In this document: positions 18,085 through 25,606 of the stretch, piece after piece
How positions within the stretch are numbered: the stretch's first letter is position 1
Layout of the letters: every line of letters starts with the position of its first letter
NCBI RefSeq assembly: GCF_034262375.1
Contig: NZ_CP139558.1
Coordinates: forward strand, 1,860,001-1,924,000
Length of the DNA stretch: 64,000 nt
Direction of reading: 5' to 3'
Source of the DNA: Mucilaginibacter sabulilitoris
Lineage (GTDB): Bacteria; Bacteroidota; Bacteroidia; Sphingobacteriales; Sphingobacteriaceae
Made by a program: the position numbers and the translations under genes
Notes under the pieces: generated by a model
Databases searched by the model: none
What the model was told of the DNA's origin: nothing
What the model saw: only the letters and a program-made list of their open reading frames with translations

Positions 18085-19209
18085 TTATTTAGGAGGCAAT
18101 ACAGCTTTTTTCCTGCGCCCCCATATTTCCCCCTTATATTGGGTTGGTACAGTGTCGCCAAGGAGTTTACCCCAGGGTTTCAGGTTATCTATACGGTCAA
18201 AAATGATCTTGAGTACTGCTATGAACGGTATAGACAAGAACATGCCCGATAATCCCCACAACATGTTACCCAAAAGCACCACTACAATTGATATAAGCGC
18301 ATTTATCTGCACCTTGGATGATACAATACGGGGTACCAATATGTTATTATCAATAAACTGAATGATGAGATAAGCCAAAATAACCCCTAATTGGGTCGAA
18401 TAACCATCTTTAGTAACGGTAGCCATGAGCACAGGCAGCGCTATGGCAATAATACCGCCAATATAAGGTAGCAGGTTCAATATAGCGCCGATAACACCTA
18501 TCAGGATGCCATACTTTACACCAAGCAGCATCAGGGCTGTTGAATTGAGTATGGCTACAATAACCATTTCTATTAATAAACCTTGTATATAGCTTTGTAT
18601 GGCCATTTTAGTTTCCTTTAACACCTCAGCCACCTGTTTAGAATTTTCCTCAGAAAATATTTCGAAAAGGAAATTAAGGATCAGGGTTTTGTAAAACAGG
18701 ATTAAAAAGACGTACACTGGTACTACAAATATTAACCCGAATGTTCCCAGCACAGAGCCCAGTGTGCGGCCTACCAGGGCCTGACTGTTATTCATAGCAT
18801 CCTTGATCATTTGGTTTTGCTTTTCGATAGATAAATTGAATGTGGAGGCAACCCATTCTTTAACGGTAACAAACAATTCCCCGAACTTTTTCTGCAGCAT
18901 AGGCAACGAATCGCCGAACTGAATGATTTGTGTAGAAAGGAAATAGAATAGCCCTGCCAGGGCCACGGCCCCAATGAACATGGTGATAATAATAGCCAGT
19001 ATTTTAGGTGTCTTTTTGCTAAGCAGCCAGTTACAGATAGGGTTCAGCAAAATCGCAATAAAAGCGGCAAATGCAAGCGGTATCAATACATCGGCTAATT
19101 GAGCGAAAACGTAAACCAGCAAAATAAGCCCAAACAGGATTACAGTATTTTTCAAATAAAAGGGGTACTCTTTAACAGCAGGCATTGACTGGGAATTTAG
19201 ATTTAACAT
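18085..19209 (-). CDS. AI-2E family transporter
   Basis: A 374-residue inner-membrane protein of the AI-2E/PerM/TqsA family. It has seven to eight transmembrane helices, a large loop between helices 3 and 4 (LPMLQKKFGELFVTVKEWVASTFNLSIEKQNQMIKD) and the conserved C-terminal signature GAILNLLPYIGGIIAIALPV...NNILVPRIVSSKVQINALISIVVVLLGNMLWGLSGM. Members export small molecules or act as Na+/H+ antiporters; the family name comes from autoinducer-2 exporters. The substrate is unknown. A second ATG eight codons in (19185) could also be the start. Confidence 0.9.
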   Translation of the reverse strand: MLNLNSQSMPAVKEYPFYLKNTVILFGLILLVYVFAQLADVLIPLAFAAFIAILLNPICNWLLSKKTPKILAIIITMFIGAVALAGLFYFLSTQIIQFGDSLPMLQKKFGELFVTVKEWVASTFNLSIEKQNQMIKDAMNNSQALVGRTLGSVLGTFGLIFVVPVYVFLILFYKTLILNFLFEIFSEENSKQVAEVLKETKMAIQSYIQGLLIEMVIVAILNSTALMLLGVKYGILIGVIGAILNLLPYIGGIIAIALPVLMATVTKDGYSTQLGVILAYLIIQFIDNNILVPRIVSSKVQINALISIVVVLLGNMLWGLSGMFLSIPFIAVLKIIFDRIDNLKPWGKLLGDTVPTQYKGEIWGRRKKAVLPPK

Positions 19210-19288
19210 TAAGGAGTAAAAGACGGAATTGTTTTAATAGTCAATATTCCTCCTTTTTAGAGGGTAAAAAGGCCATCAAAACTATCCT

Positions 19289-19334
19289 AAAATAGCAAAA
19301 AAGCCCACAATTTTGCGGGCTTTTTTGCTATTTT
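19289..19334. terminator. 18-bp perfect hairpin terminator
   Basis: Perfect inverted repeat, arms 19289-19306 and 19317-19334, ten-base loop, with T6 inside the right arm and A6 inside the left. It lies just downstream of the glycyl-tRNA synthetase gene and is the expected factor-independent terminator for that minus-strand gene. Confidence 0.9.
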
Positions 19335-19354
19335 AACAATTATTGCTTCAATTT

Positions 19355-20836
19355 TTACTTCAATAAGTTTCTCCAGCTAACAAAGTCGCTAATGATCTTA
19401 TCAAGTTGATCGGCCGGTACACGTTCCTGCTCCATGCTGTCGCGGTGGCGGATGGTAACGGTGTTGTCTTCCAGGGTTTGGTGGTCAACCGTAATGCAGA
19501 ATGGGGTACCGATGGCATCCTGCCGACGGTAGCGTTTGCCAATAGCGTCTTTTTCTTCGTACTGAATATTAAAATCGATTTTTAGGCGGTCCATAATTTC
19601 GCGTGCTTTTTCGGGCAAGCCATCTTTTTTGGTAAGCGGGAAAATAGCGGCCTTAACCGGGGCAAGGCAGGGGTGCAGGCGCAGTACGGTGCGGCTGTCC
19701 TGTTTCTCCTCGGTGCTCAGGTCTTCTTCTTCATAAGCATTGATCATGGTGAGCAGGAACATCCTGTCTAAACCAATGGAAGTCTCAATTACGTAAGGAA
19801 TATAGTTTCCGTAAGGCTTATTGGTATCCGGATCAAGTTCAGGATCAAAATACTGCATTTTTTTACCTGAGTACTGCTGGTGCTGGCTCAAATCGAAATC
19901 CGTGCGGCTGTGTATGCCTTCTACTTCCTTAAAGCCAAACGGAAATTCAAATTCAATATCATAAGCAGCATCGGCATAATGTGCCAGCTTGGTATGTTCG
20001 TGGTAGCGGTATTTGGCAGCATCGGTACCCAGGGCAAGGTGCCATTTCAGCCGGGTTTCTTTCCACCGGTTAAACCACTCTTTTTGTGTACCCGGGCGAA
20101 CAAAGAATTGCATCTCCATTTGTTCAAACTCACGCATACGGATAATAAACTGGCGCGCAATTACCTCGTTACGGAATGCTTTACCAATTTGCGCTATACC
20201 GAACGGAATTTTCATCCTGCCCGATTTTTGTACGTTCAGGTAGTTTACAAAAATACCCTGGGCTGTTTCAGGGCGCAGGTATATGGTATCGGCATCATCA
20301 GCAACGGCGCCCATCTGGGTGCTGAACATCAGGTTAAACTGACGTACGTCGGTCCAGTTGCGGGTACCGCTTATAGGGTCGGCTATTTCATGCTCAATGA
20401 TCAGTTCTTTCAGGCGCGGCAGGTCTTCAGCTTTTAGCGCTTCGTCCATGTCGTGCTGCAATTGCTCCGCTTTATCCGTTTTTCCGTCCTTATCGTAACG
20501 GTCAATCTTATCTTCCAGCAGCTGATCGGCGCGGTAACGTTTTTTGGAGTCCTTATTATCGATCATCGGGTCGCTGAAACCATCAACGTGCCCGCTGGCC
20601 TTCCATATTTTAGGGTGCATAAATATGGCCGAATCAATGCCGACAATGTTATCATTCATTTGCACCATGGCTTTCCACCAGTAGGTTTTGATGTTGTTCT
20701 TTAATTCGGCGCCAAATTGTCCGTAATCATAAACAGCGCTTAAACCATCATATATCTCGCTCGAAGGGAAAACAAAGCCATACTCTTTGGCATGTGATAT
20801 AACATTTTTAAAAAGTTCGTCGGTTGATTTGCTCAT
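19355..20836 (-). CDS. glyQS: Glycine--tRNA ligase, single-chain dimeric type
   Basis: A 493-residue class II aminoacyl-tRNA synthetase that charges tRNA-Gly. It is the alpha2 archaeal/eukaryotic-like form rather than the two-subunit form. The three class II motifs are recognisable: the dimer-interface segment, motif 2 around GIAQIGKAFRNEVIARQFIIRMREFEQMEMQFF, and motif 3 near ETSIGLDRMFLLTMINAY. DTIYLRPETAQGIF is typical of this enzyme. The C-terminal anticodon-binding domain starts near LRLHPCLAPVKAAIFPL and carries RYRRQDAIGTPFCITVDH. Length fits the family. The gene is monocistronic and ends at the terminator at 19289-19334. Confidence 0.96.
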   Translation of the reverse strand: MSKSTDELFKNVISHAKEYGFVFPSSEIYDGLSAVYDYGQFGAELKNNIKTYWWKAMVQMNDNIVGIDSAIFMHPKIWKASGHVDGFSDPMIDNKDSKKRYRADQLLEDKIDRYDKDGKTDKAEQLQHDMDEALKAEDLPRLKELIIEHEIADPISGTRNWTDVRQFNLMFSTQMGAVADDADTIYLRPETAQGIFVNYLNVQKSGRMKIPFGIAQIGKAFRNEVIARQFIIRMREFEQMEMQFFVRPGTQKEWFNRWKETRLKWHLALGTDAAKYRYHEHTKLAHYADAAYDIEFEFPFGFKEVEGIHSRTDFDLSQHQQYSGKKMQYFDPELDPDTNKPYGNYIPYVIETSIGLDRMFLLTMINAYEEEDLSTEEKQDSRTVLRLHPCLAPVKAAIFPLTKKDGLPEKAREIMDRLKIDFNIQYEEKDAIGKRYRRQDAIGTPFCITVDHQTLEDNTVTIRHRDSMEQERVPADQLDKIISDFVSWRNLLK

Positions 20837-20857
20837 AATAGCTGCAAAGATACAATT

Positions 20858-20892
20858 TAGGCGGAAAGGATAAAGGGGAAAGGATAAAGGTA
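20858..20892. repeat. Short intergenic repeat (GGAAAGGATAAAGG)
   Basis: Two near-adjacent copies of GGAAAGGATAAAGG in the spacer before the flavin reductase gene, non-coding. It belongs with the short-unit spacer repeats at 716-782 and 13467-13556. Confidence 0.5.
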
Positions 20893-20987
20893 TAAAAGCT
20901 AAAATATAATGCTTAAATTACGTTAGTTAAAACCAAAAGGCCTATTATTCAATTACTACTAAAAAACCAATTATTATCGCAGTAACC

Positions 20988-21653
20988 ATGGAACAGATTG
21001 TTAGAATATTGGATATACACAACGTTACCCACAACGTAAAGCAGTTTATTATTGAAAAACCCGATGATTTTACCTTTACACCGGGGCAGGCAACCGAAAT
21101 ATCTATCAATCAGCCGGAATGGGCCGATAAAAGGAACCCTTTCACCTTTACCAATTTTACCGACGACCATTTTCTGCAATTCACCATTAAAATATATACC
21201 GACCACGAAGGGGTTACCAATCACCTTGGCGAGCTGAACGTTTGCGATGAGCTCATTCTGCGGGAACCCTGGGGAACCATTGAATATAAAGGCCCGGGAT
21301 ACTTTATTGCCGGCGGCGCGGGCATTACTCCCTTTATCGCGATACTTAGGCAGCTTAACCGCGAGGGTGTTTTGGCTGATAATAAACTATTCTTCTCCAA
21401 TAAAACCGATGAGGATATTATCCTGGCCGATGAGTTGAAAAGCATGCTGGGCGAAAACGCCCATTTTGTAATAAGCAATCAAAAAGATAGTGTGCACGAC
21501 CAGCGCCGTATTAATGAGGAGTTTTTAAAGGCCGAAGTGAAAGATTTCAGCAAGCACTTTTATGTTTGCGGCCCCGATGCCATGGTTGCTGAACTAACCG
21601 AAATTTTAACAAAGCTTGGCGCTAATGCTGATGCGGTTGTTTTTGAAAGATAA
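20988..21653 (+). CDS. FAD-binding oxidoreductase (ferredoxin/flavodoxin reductase-like)
   Basis: A 221-residue cytoplasmic flavoprotein of the ferredoxin-NADP reductase superfamily. Residues 1-100 form the FAD barrel, with NPFTFTN standing at the position of the usual RxYS/T flavin motif. Residues 105-221 form the nucleotide-binding domain: GYFIAGGAGITPFIAILRQL (pyrophosphate loop), FSNKTDEDIILADEL and the C-terminal YVCGPDAMV. There is no iron-sulfur domain, so it must pass electrons to a separate partner that is not encoded next to it. The substituted flavin motif is a mild oddity. The physiological acceptor is unknown. Confidence 0.85.
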   Translation: MEQIVRILDIHNVTHNVKQFIIEKPDDFTFTPGQATEISINQPEWADKRNPFTFTNFTDDHFLQFTIKIYTDHEGVTNHLGELNVCDELILREPWGTIEYKGPGYFIAGGAGITPFIAILRQLNREGVLADNKLFFSNKTDEDIILADELKSMLGENAHFVISNQKDSVHDQRRINEEFLKAEVKDFSKHFYVCGPDAMVAELTEILTKLGANADAVVFER

Positions 21654-21714
21654 GGGGGTAATTCTGAGCGACGCAAAAAAACTATTCACCCCGAAAGCTT
21701 ATCTGCTGACCGGG

Positions 21715-21885
21715 AAGAAAAATAGGAAAACTATGTCATTGCGAGGAGGAGCAACGAAGCTATCGCGAACATTACAGAGTGACCCCGTGCAGAAGACTCA
21801 CCCGATCTGCGCCTCGCTGAATCATCCTCCCTTCGCTTTCGGCGCAAAGAGGGTTGGCGGTCATAATCTGCATCCAACCGGAGAA
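21715..21885. repeat. Dispersed intergenic repeat elements
   Basis: Two motifs of the dispersed type lie in the spacer after the flavin reductase gene. The first contains GTCATTGCGAGGAGGAGCAA followed by GAAGCTATCGCGAAC, the common 'GTCATTGCGAGG...CGAAGCAATC' element of many bacterial genomes. The second, from about 21797, is an imperfect palindrome (CACCCGATCTGCGCC...CCTTCGCTTTCGGCGCAAAGAGGG). Both are non-coding and can fold. They are probably REP-like units that spread by an unlinked activity. Confidence 0.6.
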
Positions 21886-21905
21886 AAGTTTTTGGTATAT
21901 TTTAC

Positions 21906-23144
21906 TCACACCCTGATAAATATTTTACGCCTATACATCCAGTAAAGTATGAGCCACAGGCAGAGCAACGTCAGGCTACCGCTCACAATAGTGCTGTAAG
22001 CCACTCCAAATAACCGATCATAGTGCTGCCCCAGATGTACATGCAGGTTATCGCTGATATATCGCCTTAAGCCACCGTCGGCCATTACATAGGCAGCAAT
22101 AGAATTGGCGCCTATTACCGTGAGGAAGAAAAATGGTTTTTTGTAATGTTTCAGGTCAACCAGCCAATAGCAGAAAGCCAGAAAGACAAAACATATTCCG
22201 CCGCTAAAAATCACCCATGCGGGTGTCCAAATCCTTTTTACAATAGGGTTGATATTAGTAAGCTGTAACACTAATCCCAATGCCATGAGGATTAACCCGG
22301 CGATAATAAAGTATTTCAATTTTTCTTTATCTGTCCGGCTATCCCTCAAAACGCCACCTGCCAATAGCCCTAATATCATGGTACCTAAGGTGGGGATAAA
22401 GCTTAGGGTTGAATAACCGCCTCCATTAAACAGGAAGGGGCTGCTGCGCGGAAATAAATTCAGGAACCAGCGGTCTGCGGCCCAGGCCAGGTTTGTATTT
22501 TTATTCCAATGGGCGGCAAACCCATGCAGGTTATGTTCCCAGTTGGGAGATACGCCCGCCGTTGTATAATCAAAGCCGGCCTTGGGCAGGGGATAAAGGG
22601 CAAACGCCAGCCAGTATCCTACCAAAATGATTACCAATACGCCAAGCTGCACTTTTGGTCGGCAAAAACCTATCATTACCAGAAAAGTATAGCCCATACC
22701 AATTTGCGTAAGGGTGTCTTCAAAAGTGAAATTAGTACCATCCGCACCCAATGACCTTAAAAAGAAGCCGAGGAAGATCAGGATCAGCGACCGGCGCAAG
22801 GTATGGTTAAGGAGTGTATTGAAGGTAGCACCCTTGTTTTTTCTGGTGGCGATGGAAAACGGAAGTACCACACCAACCAAAAATGTAAAAGAGGGCTGGA
22901 TCATGTCATGGAGACTTAGCCATGTCCAGGGCACATGCGATTGGTTAAAGGCTAAAATTTGCCAGAATTGATTGTCGGGAAGCGCGGCTGCTACATTTTG
23001 AAAAGATAATACTTCTGCCATCATCAACAGCATAACCAGGCCCCGGTAAACATCAACCGAAGCAATTCTGCCGGCAGGTATTTGAGGATTCACGGCTGCT
23101 GCTGCCGAAGGCAGGTTGGTGGCTGCAATAGTACCTTTTTCCAT
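21906..23144 (-). CDS. DUF5009/HGSNAT-like acyltransferase family membrane protein
   Basis: A multi-pass inner-membrane protein with about ten hydrophobic helices, related to heparan-alpha-glucosaminide N-acetyltransferase-like DUF5009 proteins. The signature RIASVDVYRGLVMLLMMAEVL near the start and the conserved HVPWTWLSLHDMIQPSFTFLVG, containing the family His, are present. These proteins are thought to move acyl groups onto glycans across the membrane, which would fit a carbohydrate-active genome; the acceptor is unknown. I prefer the ATG at 23144; an in-frame ATG at 23201 would add 19 residues and overlap the upstream end of the divergent ORF. Downstream 21,654-21,905 holds only repeats. 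Confidence 0.82.
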   Translation of the reverse strand: MEKGTIAATNLPSAAAAVNPQIPAGRIASVDVYRGLVMLLMMAEVLSFQNVAAALPDNQFWQILAFNQSHVPWTWLSLHDMIQPSFTFLVGVVLPFSIATRKNKGATFNTLLNHTLRRSLILIFLGFFLRSLGADGTNFTFEDTLTQIGMGYTFLVMIGFCRPKVQLGVLVIILVGYWLAFALYPLPKAGFDYTTAGVSPNWEHNLHGFAAHWNKNTNLAWAADRWFLNLFPRSSPFLFNGGGYSTLSFIPTLGTMILGLLAGGVLRDSRTDKEKLKYFIIAGLILMALGLVLQLTNINPIVKRIWTPAWVIFSGGICFVFLAFCYWLVDLKHYKKPFFFLTVIGANSIAAYVMADGGLRRYISDNLHVHLGQHYDRLFGVAYSTIVSGSLTLLCLWLILYWMYRRKIFIRV

Positions 23145-23264
23145 GTTGAAATTTAATGCCTTTAAAATAGTGTTTTTTACTTGTATTGTAGTATGGTTCA
23201 ACTGGTTTTGAAGACATCGGATATTTCTTTCTCAAATCTCATATCTAAAATCTATTTTTACCGC

Positions 23265-23975
23265 ATGAGTATCCGGGTACAGGCATTAACAAAACTTTAC
23301 GGCCAGCAAAAGGCGGTTGACGGCATTAGCTTTAGCGCCGAACCGGGGGTGCTCGGTTTCCTGGGACCCAATGGAGCGGGTAAGTCGACCACCATGAAAA
23401 TACTCACTTGCTTTATTCCGCAAACGTCGGGCACGGCATCGGTATGCGGATTTGACGTGATTGCACAACCGCTGGATGTACGCAGGCACATAGGCTATCT
23501 GCCCGAAAGTAACCCACTTTATCCGGACATGTATGTAAAGGAGTCGTTGGGCTTTATTGCAGGTATCCACAAAATTCATGAGCCTGAAAAACGCATTGCT
23601 ACCATTATTGAGCAAACCGGCCTTGGGCCTGAGCAGCATAAAAAGATAGGGCAGTTATCAAAAGGGTACCGCCAAAGGGTAGGACTGGCGCAGGCTATAC
23701 TGCACAACCCAGACGTACTGATACTGGACGAACCTACCTCCGGGCTCGACCCTAACCAGCTGATCGGTATCCGCCAGTTGATCCTCGATCTGGGTAAAAC
23801 CAAAACCATCATCCTGTCAACCCACATTATGCAGGAAGTGGAGGCGGTTTGCAACAGGGTAATTATTATTAACAAAGGCAAAATAGCAGCCGATGATACC
23901 CTGCAGGGCCTGCGCCAAAAAAATAACAATAACACGCTGGAACAGATATTTATCTCGCTTACCGGGAGTAATTAA
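23265..23975 (+). CDS. gldA: Gliding motility ABC transporter ATPase GldA
   Basis: A 236-residue ABC ATPase. Walker A is GPNGAGKST (residues 34-42), the signature LSKGYRQRVGLAQAI follows at about 134 and Walker B is VLILDEPTSGLDP. I set the start at 23265 (MSIRVQALTKLYG), since upstream in-frame codons read through non-coding A/T-rich sequence. Sequence type and the presence of the GldF-GldG fusion 1.6 kb downstream identify it as GldA, whose complex with GldF and GldG was genetically linked to gliding in flavobacteria. In this window it is separated from gldFG by two beta-barrel genes on the same strand, an unusual insertion for a trio often found together. Confidence 0.88.
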   Translation: MSIRVQALTKLYGQQKAVDGISFSAEPGVLGFLGPNGAGKSTTMKILTCFIPQTSGTASVCGFDVIAQPLDVRRHIGYLPESNPLYPDMYVKESLGFIAGIHKIHEPEKRIATIIEQTGLGPEQHKKIGQLSKGYRQRVGLAQAILHNPDVLILDEPTSGLDPNQLIGIRQLILDLGKTKTIILSTHIMQEVEAVCNRVIIINKGKIAADDTLQGLRQKNNNNTLEQIFISLTGSN

Positions 23976-24121
23976 TATTTTCCATATTAAAAATAATCTG
24001 TTGGCTTTGCCAAGCCTAATTATCATTTACCGTATTAAATAAGCGATAGGCCCCGTATGAGCGTTTGGGGGATTATTTATTTCCATCTATTGATTCATTG
24101 TGTCGATATTATTAAAAAAAA

Positions 24122-24153
24122 ATATTGCGCATATATGTAACGTTTTGCAATAT
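24122..24153. other. Inverted repeat in leader of beta-barrel gene
   Basis: ATATTGC (24122-24128) and GCAATAT (24147-24153) form a 7-bp inverted repeat with an 18-base gap, about 80 bases before the barrel gene at 24235. It could be an operator or a leader hairpin; there is no T-run. The remainder of the 258-base spacer (23,976-24,234) shows nothing else that I can support. Confidence 0.3.
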
Positions 24154-24234
24154 CAGGCGTCTATATGCTCAACAAAACCACATTGCGGGAAGGGCCCGTT
24201 ATGTTTTATTGAAAATCACAACAATCTAATCATT

Positions 24235-24741
24235 ATGAAAAAATTACTATTAGTTTTAGCCATTGTAGGTGGCACAGCGTTCTCTAGTTTCGCACAATCA
24301 TCCGGCCCAGCCGATGCGCCAAAATTCAGTGTAGGGGTTGAAGCAGGCTTACCAATTGGTAACATTAAAAACGGTTATAACTTTGTTATAGGGGGCTCTC
24401 TTAAATATGAGCTTCCTATTGCAGAGAGTACCATGTTTACCATTTCAGCTGGCTATAATTCTTTTTTAGCGAAAAGCGAATTTAAGGATATAGGTGGGGA
24501 GTCTGCCGGCTTTATTCCCGTAAAAGCTGGTATTAAATATTATTTAAACCAGGGCTTCTTTGCTGAGGGGCAATTGGGTGCTGCATTTGGTACCAAAAGC
24601 GGCGAAGGTACTGCATTTGCTTATTCACCGGGTATAGGCTATACATTTGACGGCGGTTTTGAAGCAGGCGTTCGTTACGAAGGTTGGTCACATGACGGCA
24701 CCGTTAGCCAAATCGGCCTGCGTTTAGCTTACCGTTTCTAA
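24235..24741 (+). CDS. Outer-membrane beta-barrel protein, paralogue 1
   Basis: The start is set at 24235, which gives the signal peptide MKKLLLVLAIVGGTAFSSFAQ and a 168-residue precursor; the longer frame upstream is non-coding. The mature part is a small barrel: FSVGVEAGLPIGN, YNFVIGGSLKYELPIAESTMFTISAGYN, FIPVKAGIKYYLNQGFFAEGQLGAAFG, FAYSPGIGYTFDGGFEAGVRYEGWSHDG, VSQIGLRLAYRF, with the terminal Phe typical of BAM-inserted barrels. It is a close paralogue of the next gene. Terminators follow both. Its biological role is unknown; nothing links it functionally to the gld genes other than position. Confidence 0.88.
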   Translation: MKKLLLVLAIVGGTAFSSFAQSSGPADAPKFSVGVEAGLPIGNIKNGYNFVIGGSLKYELPIAESTMFTISAGYNSFLAKSEFKDIGGESAGFIPVKAGIKYYLNQGFFAEGQLGAAFGTKSGEGTAFAYSPGIGYTFDGGFEAGVRYEGWSHDGTVSQIGLRLAYRF

Positions 24742-24764
24742 GAATAATAATTTTTAAGTAAAGG

Positions 24765-24790
24765 CCCGGGGATAATATCTCCGGGTTTTT
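24765..24790 (+). terminator. Hairpin terminator
   Basis: An 8-bp hairpin (CCCGGGGA/TCTCCGGG, one G-T pair, loop TAATA) followed by TTTTT. It lies 24 bases after the barrel gene at 24235-24741. Confidence 0.88.
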
Positions 24791-24930
24791 CTATTTATAA
24801 TAATGTTGTTAATAAGTGTTAAATAAGTATATCAGAAATAATATCAGGTAAAAATATACGTCAATACTGCAAACGGGAAAAGTAGTGGTACCCTGCTCTC
24901 CCGTCAATTTAACTTTACACAACATTAAAC

Positions 24931-25494
24931 ATGAAAAAAACCTTATTGGTACTGGCCGCAGTATGCGGTACAGCCTGGAGCAGCTTTGCCCAAACAACAA
25001 CAACTACATCATCTTCGTCATCCTCACCTGCAGACCATGCTCATTTTAGCACGGGGCTTGATGGCGGTGTAACTTTAGGGGGTATCAGACCCTATTCAAA
25101 AGCCATCGCAGGCGCGTCTGTACAATATGAAATGCCTATTGCTACAAATACTTTATTCACCGCATCGGCAGGTTATAGCTATTTATTATTTACCGATGCA
25201 AAAAAGCGACTGGTGAGGGCCTTTGATGATCCTAAATCAGGCGCCAGTTTTATACCTATGAAAGTTGGCCTTAAGTATTATGTTAGCAATGGCTTTTTTG
25301 TAGAGGGCCAGGCCGGTGTTGTATTCGCCCTTAAAAGTAAATCGGCAAATGCCAATTATGATACGGCTTTTGCGTGGTCGGGTGGTGCAGGTTATACGTT
25401 CAAAAATGGCCTCGAATTGAGCGCCCGGTATGAAAACTGGTCAAACAGTGGTGTTATAAGCCAGGCTGCCTCACGGGTGGCTTATCGTTTCTAA
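24931..25494 (+). CDS. Outer-membrane beta-barrel protein, paralogue 2
   Basis: A 187-residue precursor with signal peptide MKKTLLVLAAVCGTAWSSFAQ, a Thr/Ser linker, and the same barrel plan as the preceding gene: FSTGLDGGVTLGGIR, AGASVQYEMPIATNTLFTASAGYSYLLF, FIPMKVGLKYYVSNGFFVEGQAGVVF, FAWSGGAGYTFKNGLELSARYENWSNSG, ending SRVAYRF. The two genes clearly arose by tandem duplication and then diverged, mainly in the surface loops. Each has its own terminator, so they are separately transcribed or partly uncoupled. Function unknown. Confidence 0.88.
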   Translation: MKKTLLVLAAVCGTAWSSFAQTTTTTSSSSSSPADHAHFSTGLDGGVTLGGIRPYSKAIAGASVQYEMPIATNTLFTASAGYSYLLFTDAKKRLVRAFDDPKSGASFIPMKVGLKYYVSNGFFVEGQAGVVFALKSKSANANYDTAFAWSGGAGYTFKNGLELSARYENWSNSGVISQAASRVAYRF

Positions 25495-25510
25495 AAGTAA
25501 ATTATAATAA

Positions 25511-25539
25511 AGCCTGCAGGTAATGCCTCCGGGCTTTTT
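25511..25539 (+). terminator. Hairpin terminator
   Basis: A 10-bp imperfect hairpin (AGCCTGCAGG/CCTCCGGGCT, one mismatch and one G-T pair) followed by TTTTT, 17 bases after the second beta-barrel gene. Confidence 0.82.
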
Positions 25540-25552
25540 ACTTAAATGATCT

Positions 25553-25583
25553 TTTGCTTTGGCGCAGGAATATTGTAATTTCG
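25553..25583 (+). promoter_or_regulatory. Bacteroidota-type promoter of gldFG
   Basis: TTTG at 25553-25556, a 19-base spacer, then TAATTTCG at 25576-25583, one change from the Bacteroidota -7 consensus TAnnTTTG. It overlaps the first in-frame start codon (TTG at 25559), so transcription would begin about 25590 and the functional start must be the GTG at 25607. Confidence 0.65.
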
Positions 25584-25606
25584 GCGCTCAACACCTGATA
25601 AAAGCA

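Noticed and set aside
24100..24234. Longer start of beta-barrel paralogue 1
   Set aside because: The added residues are not signal-like and span leader DNA; the ATG at 24235 starts a classical signal peptide identical in type to its paralogue.
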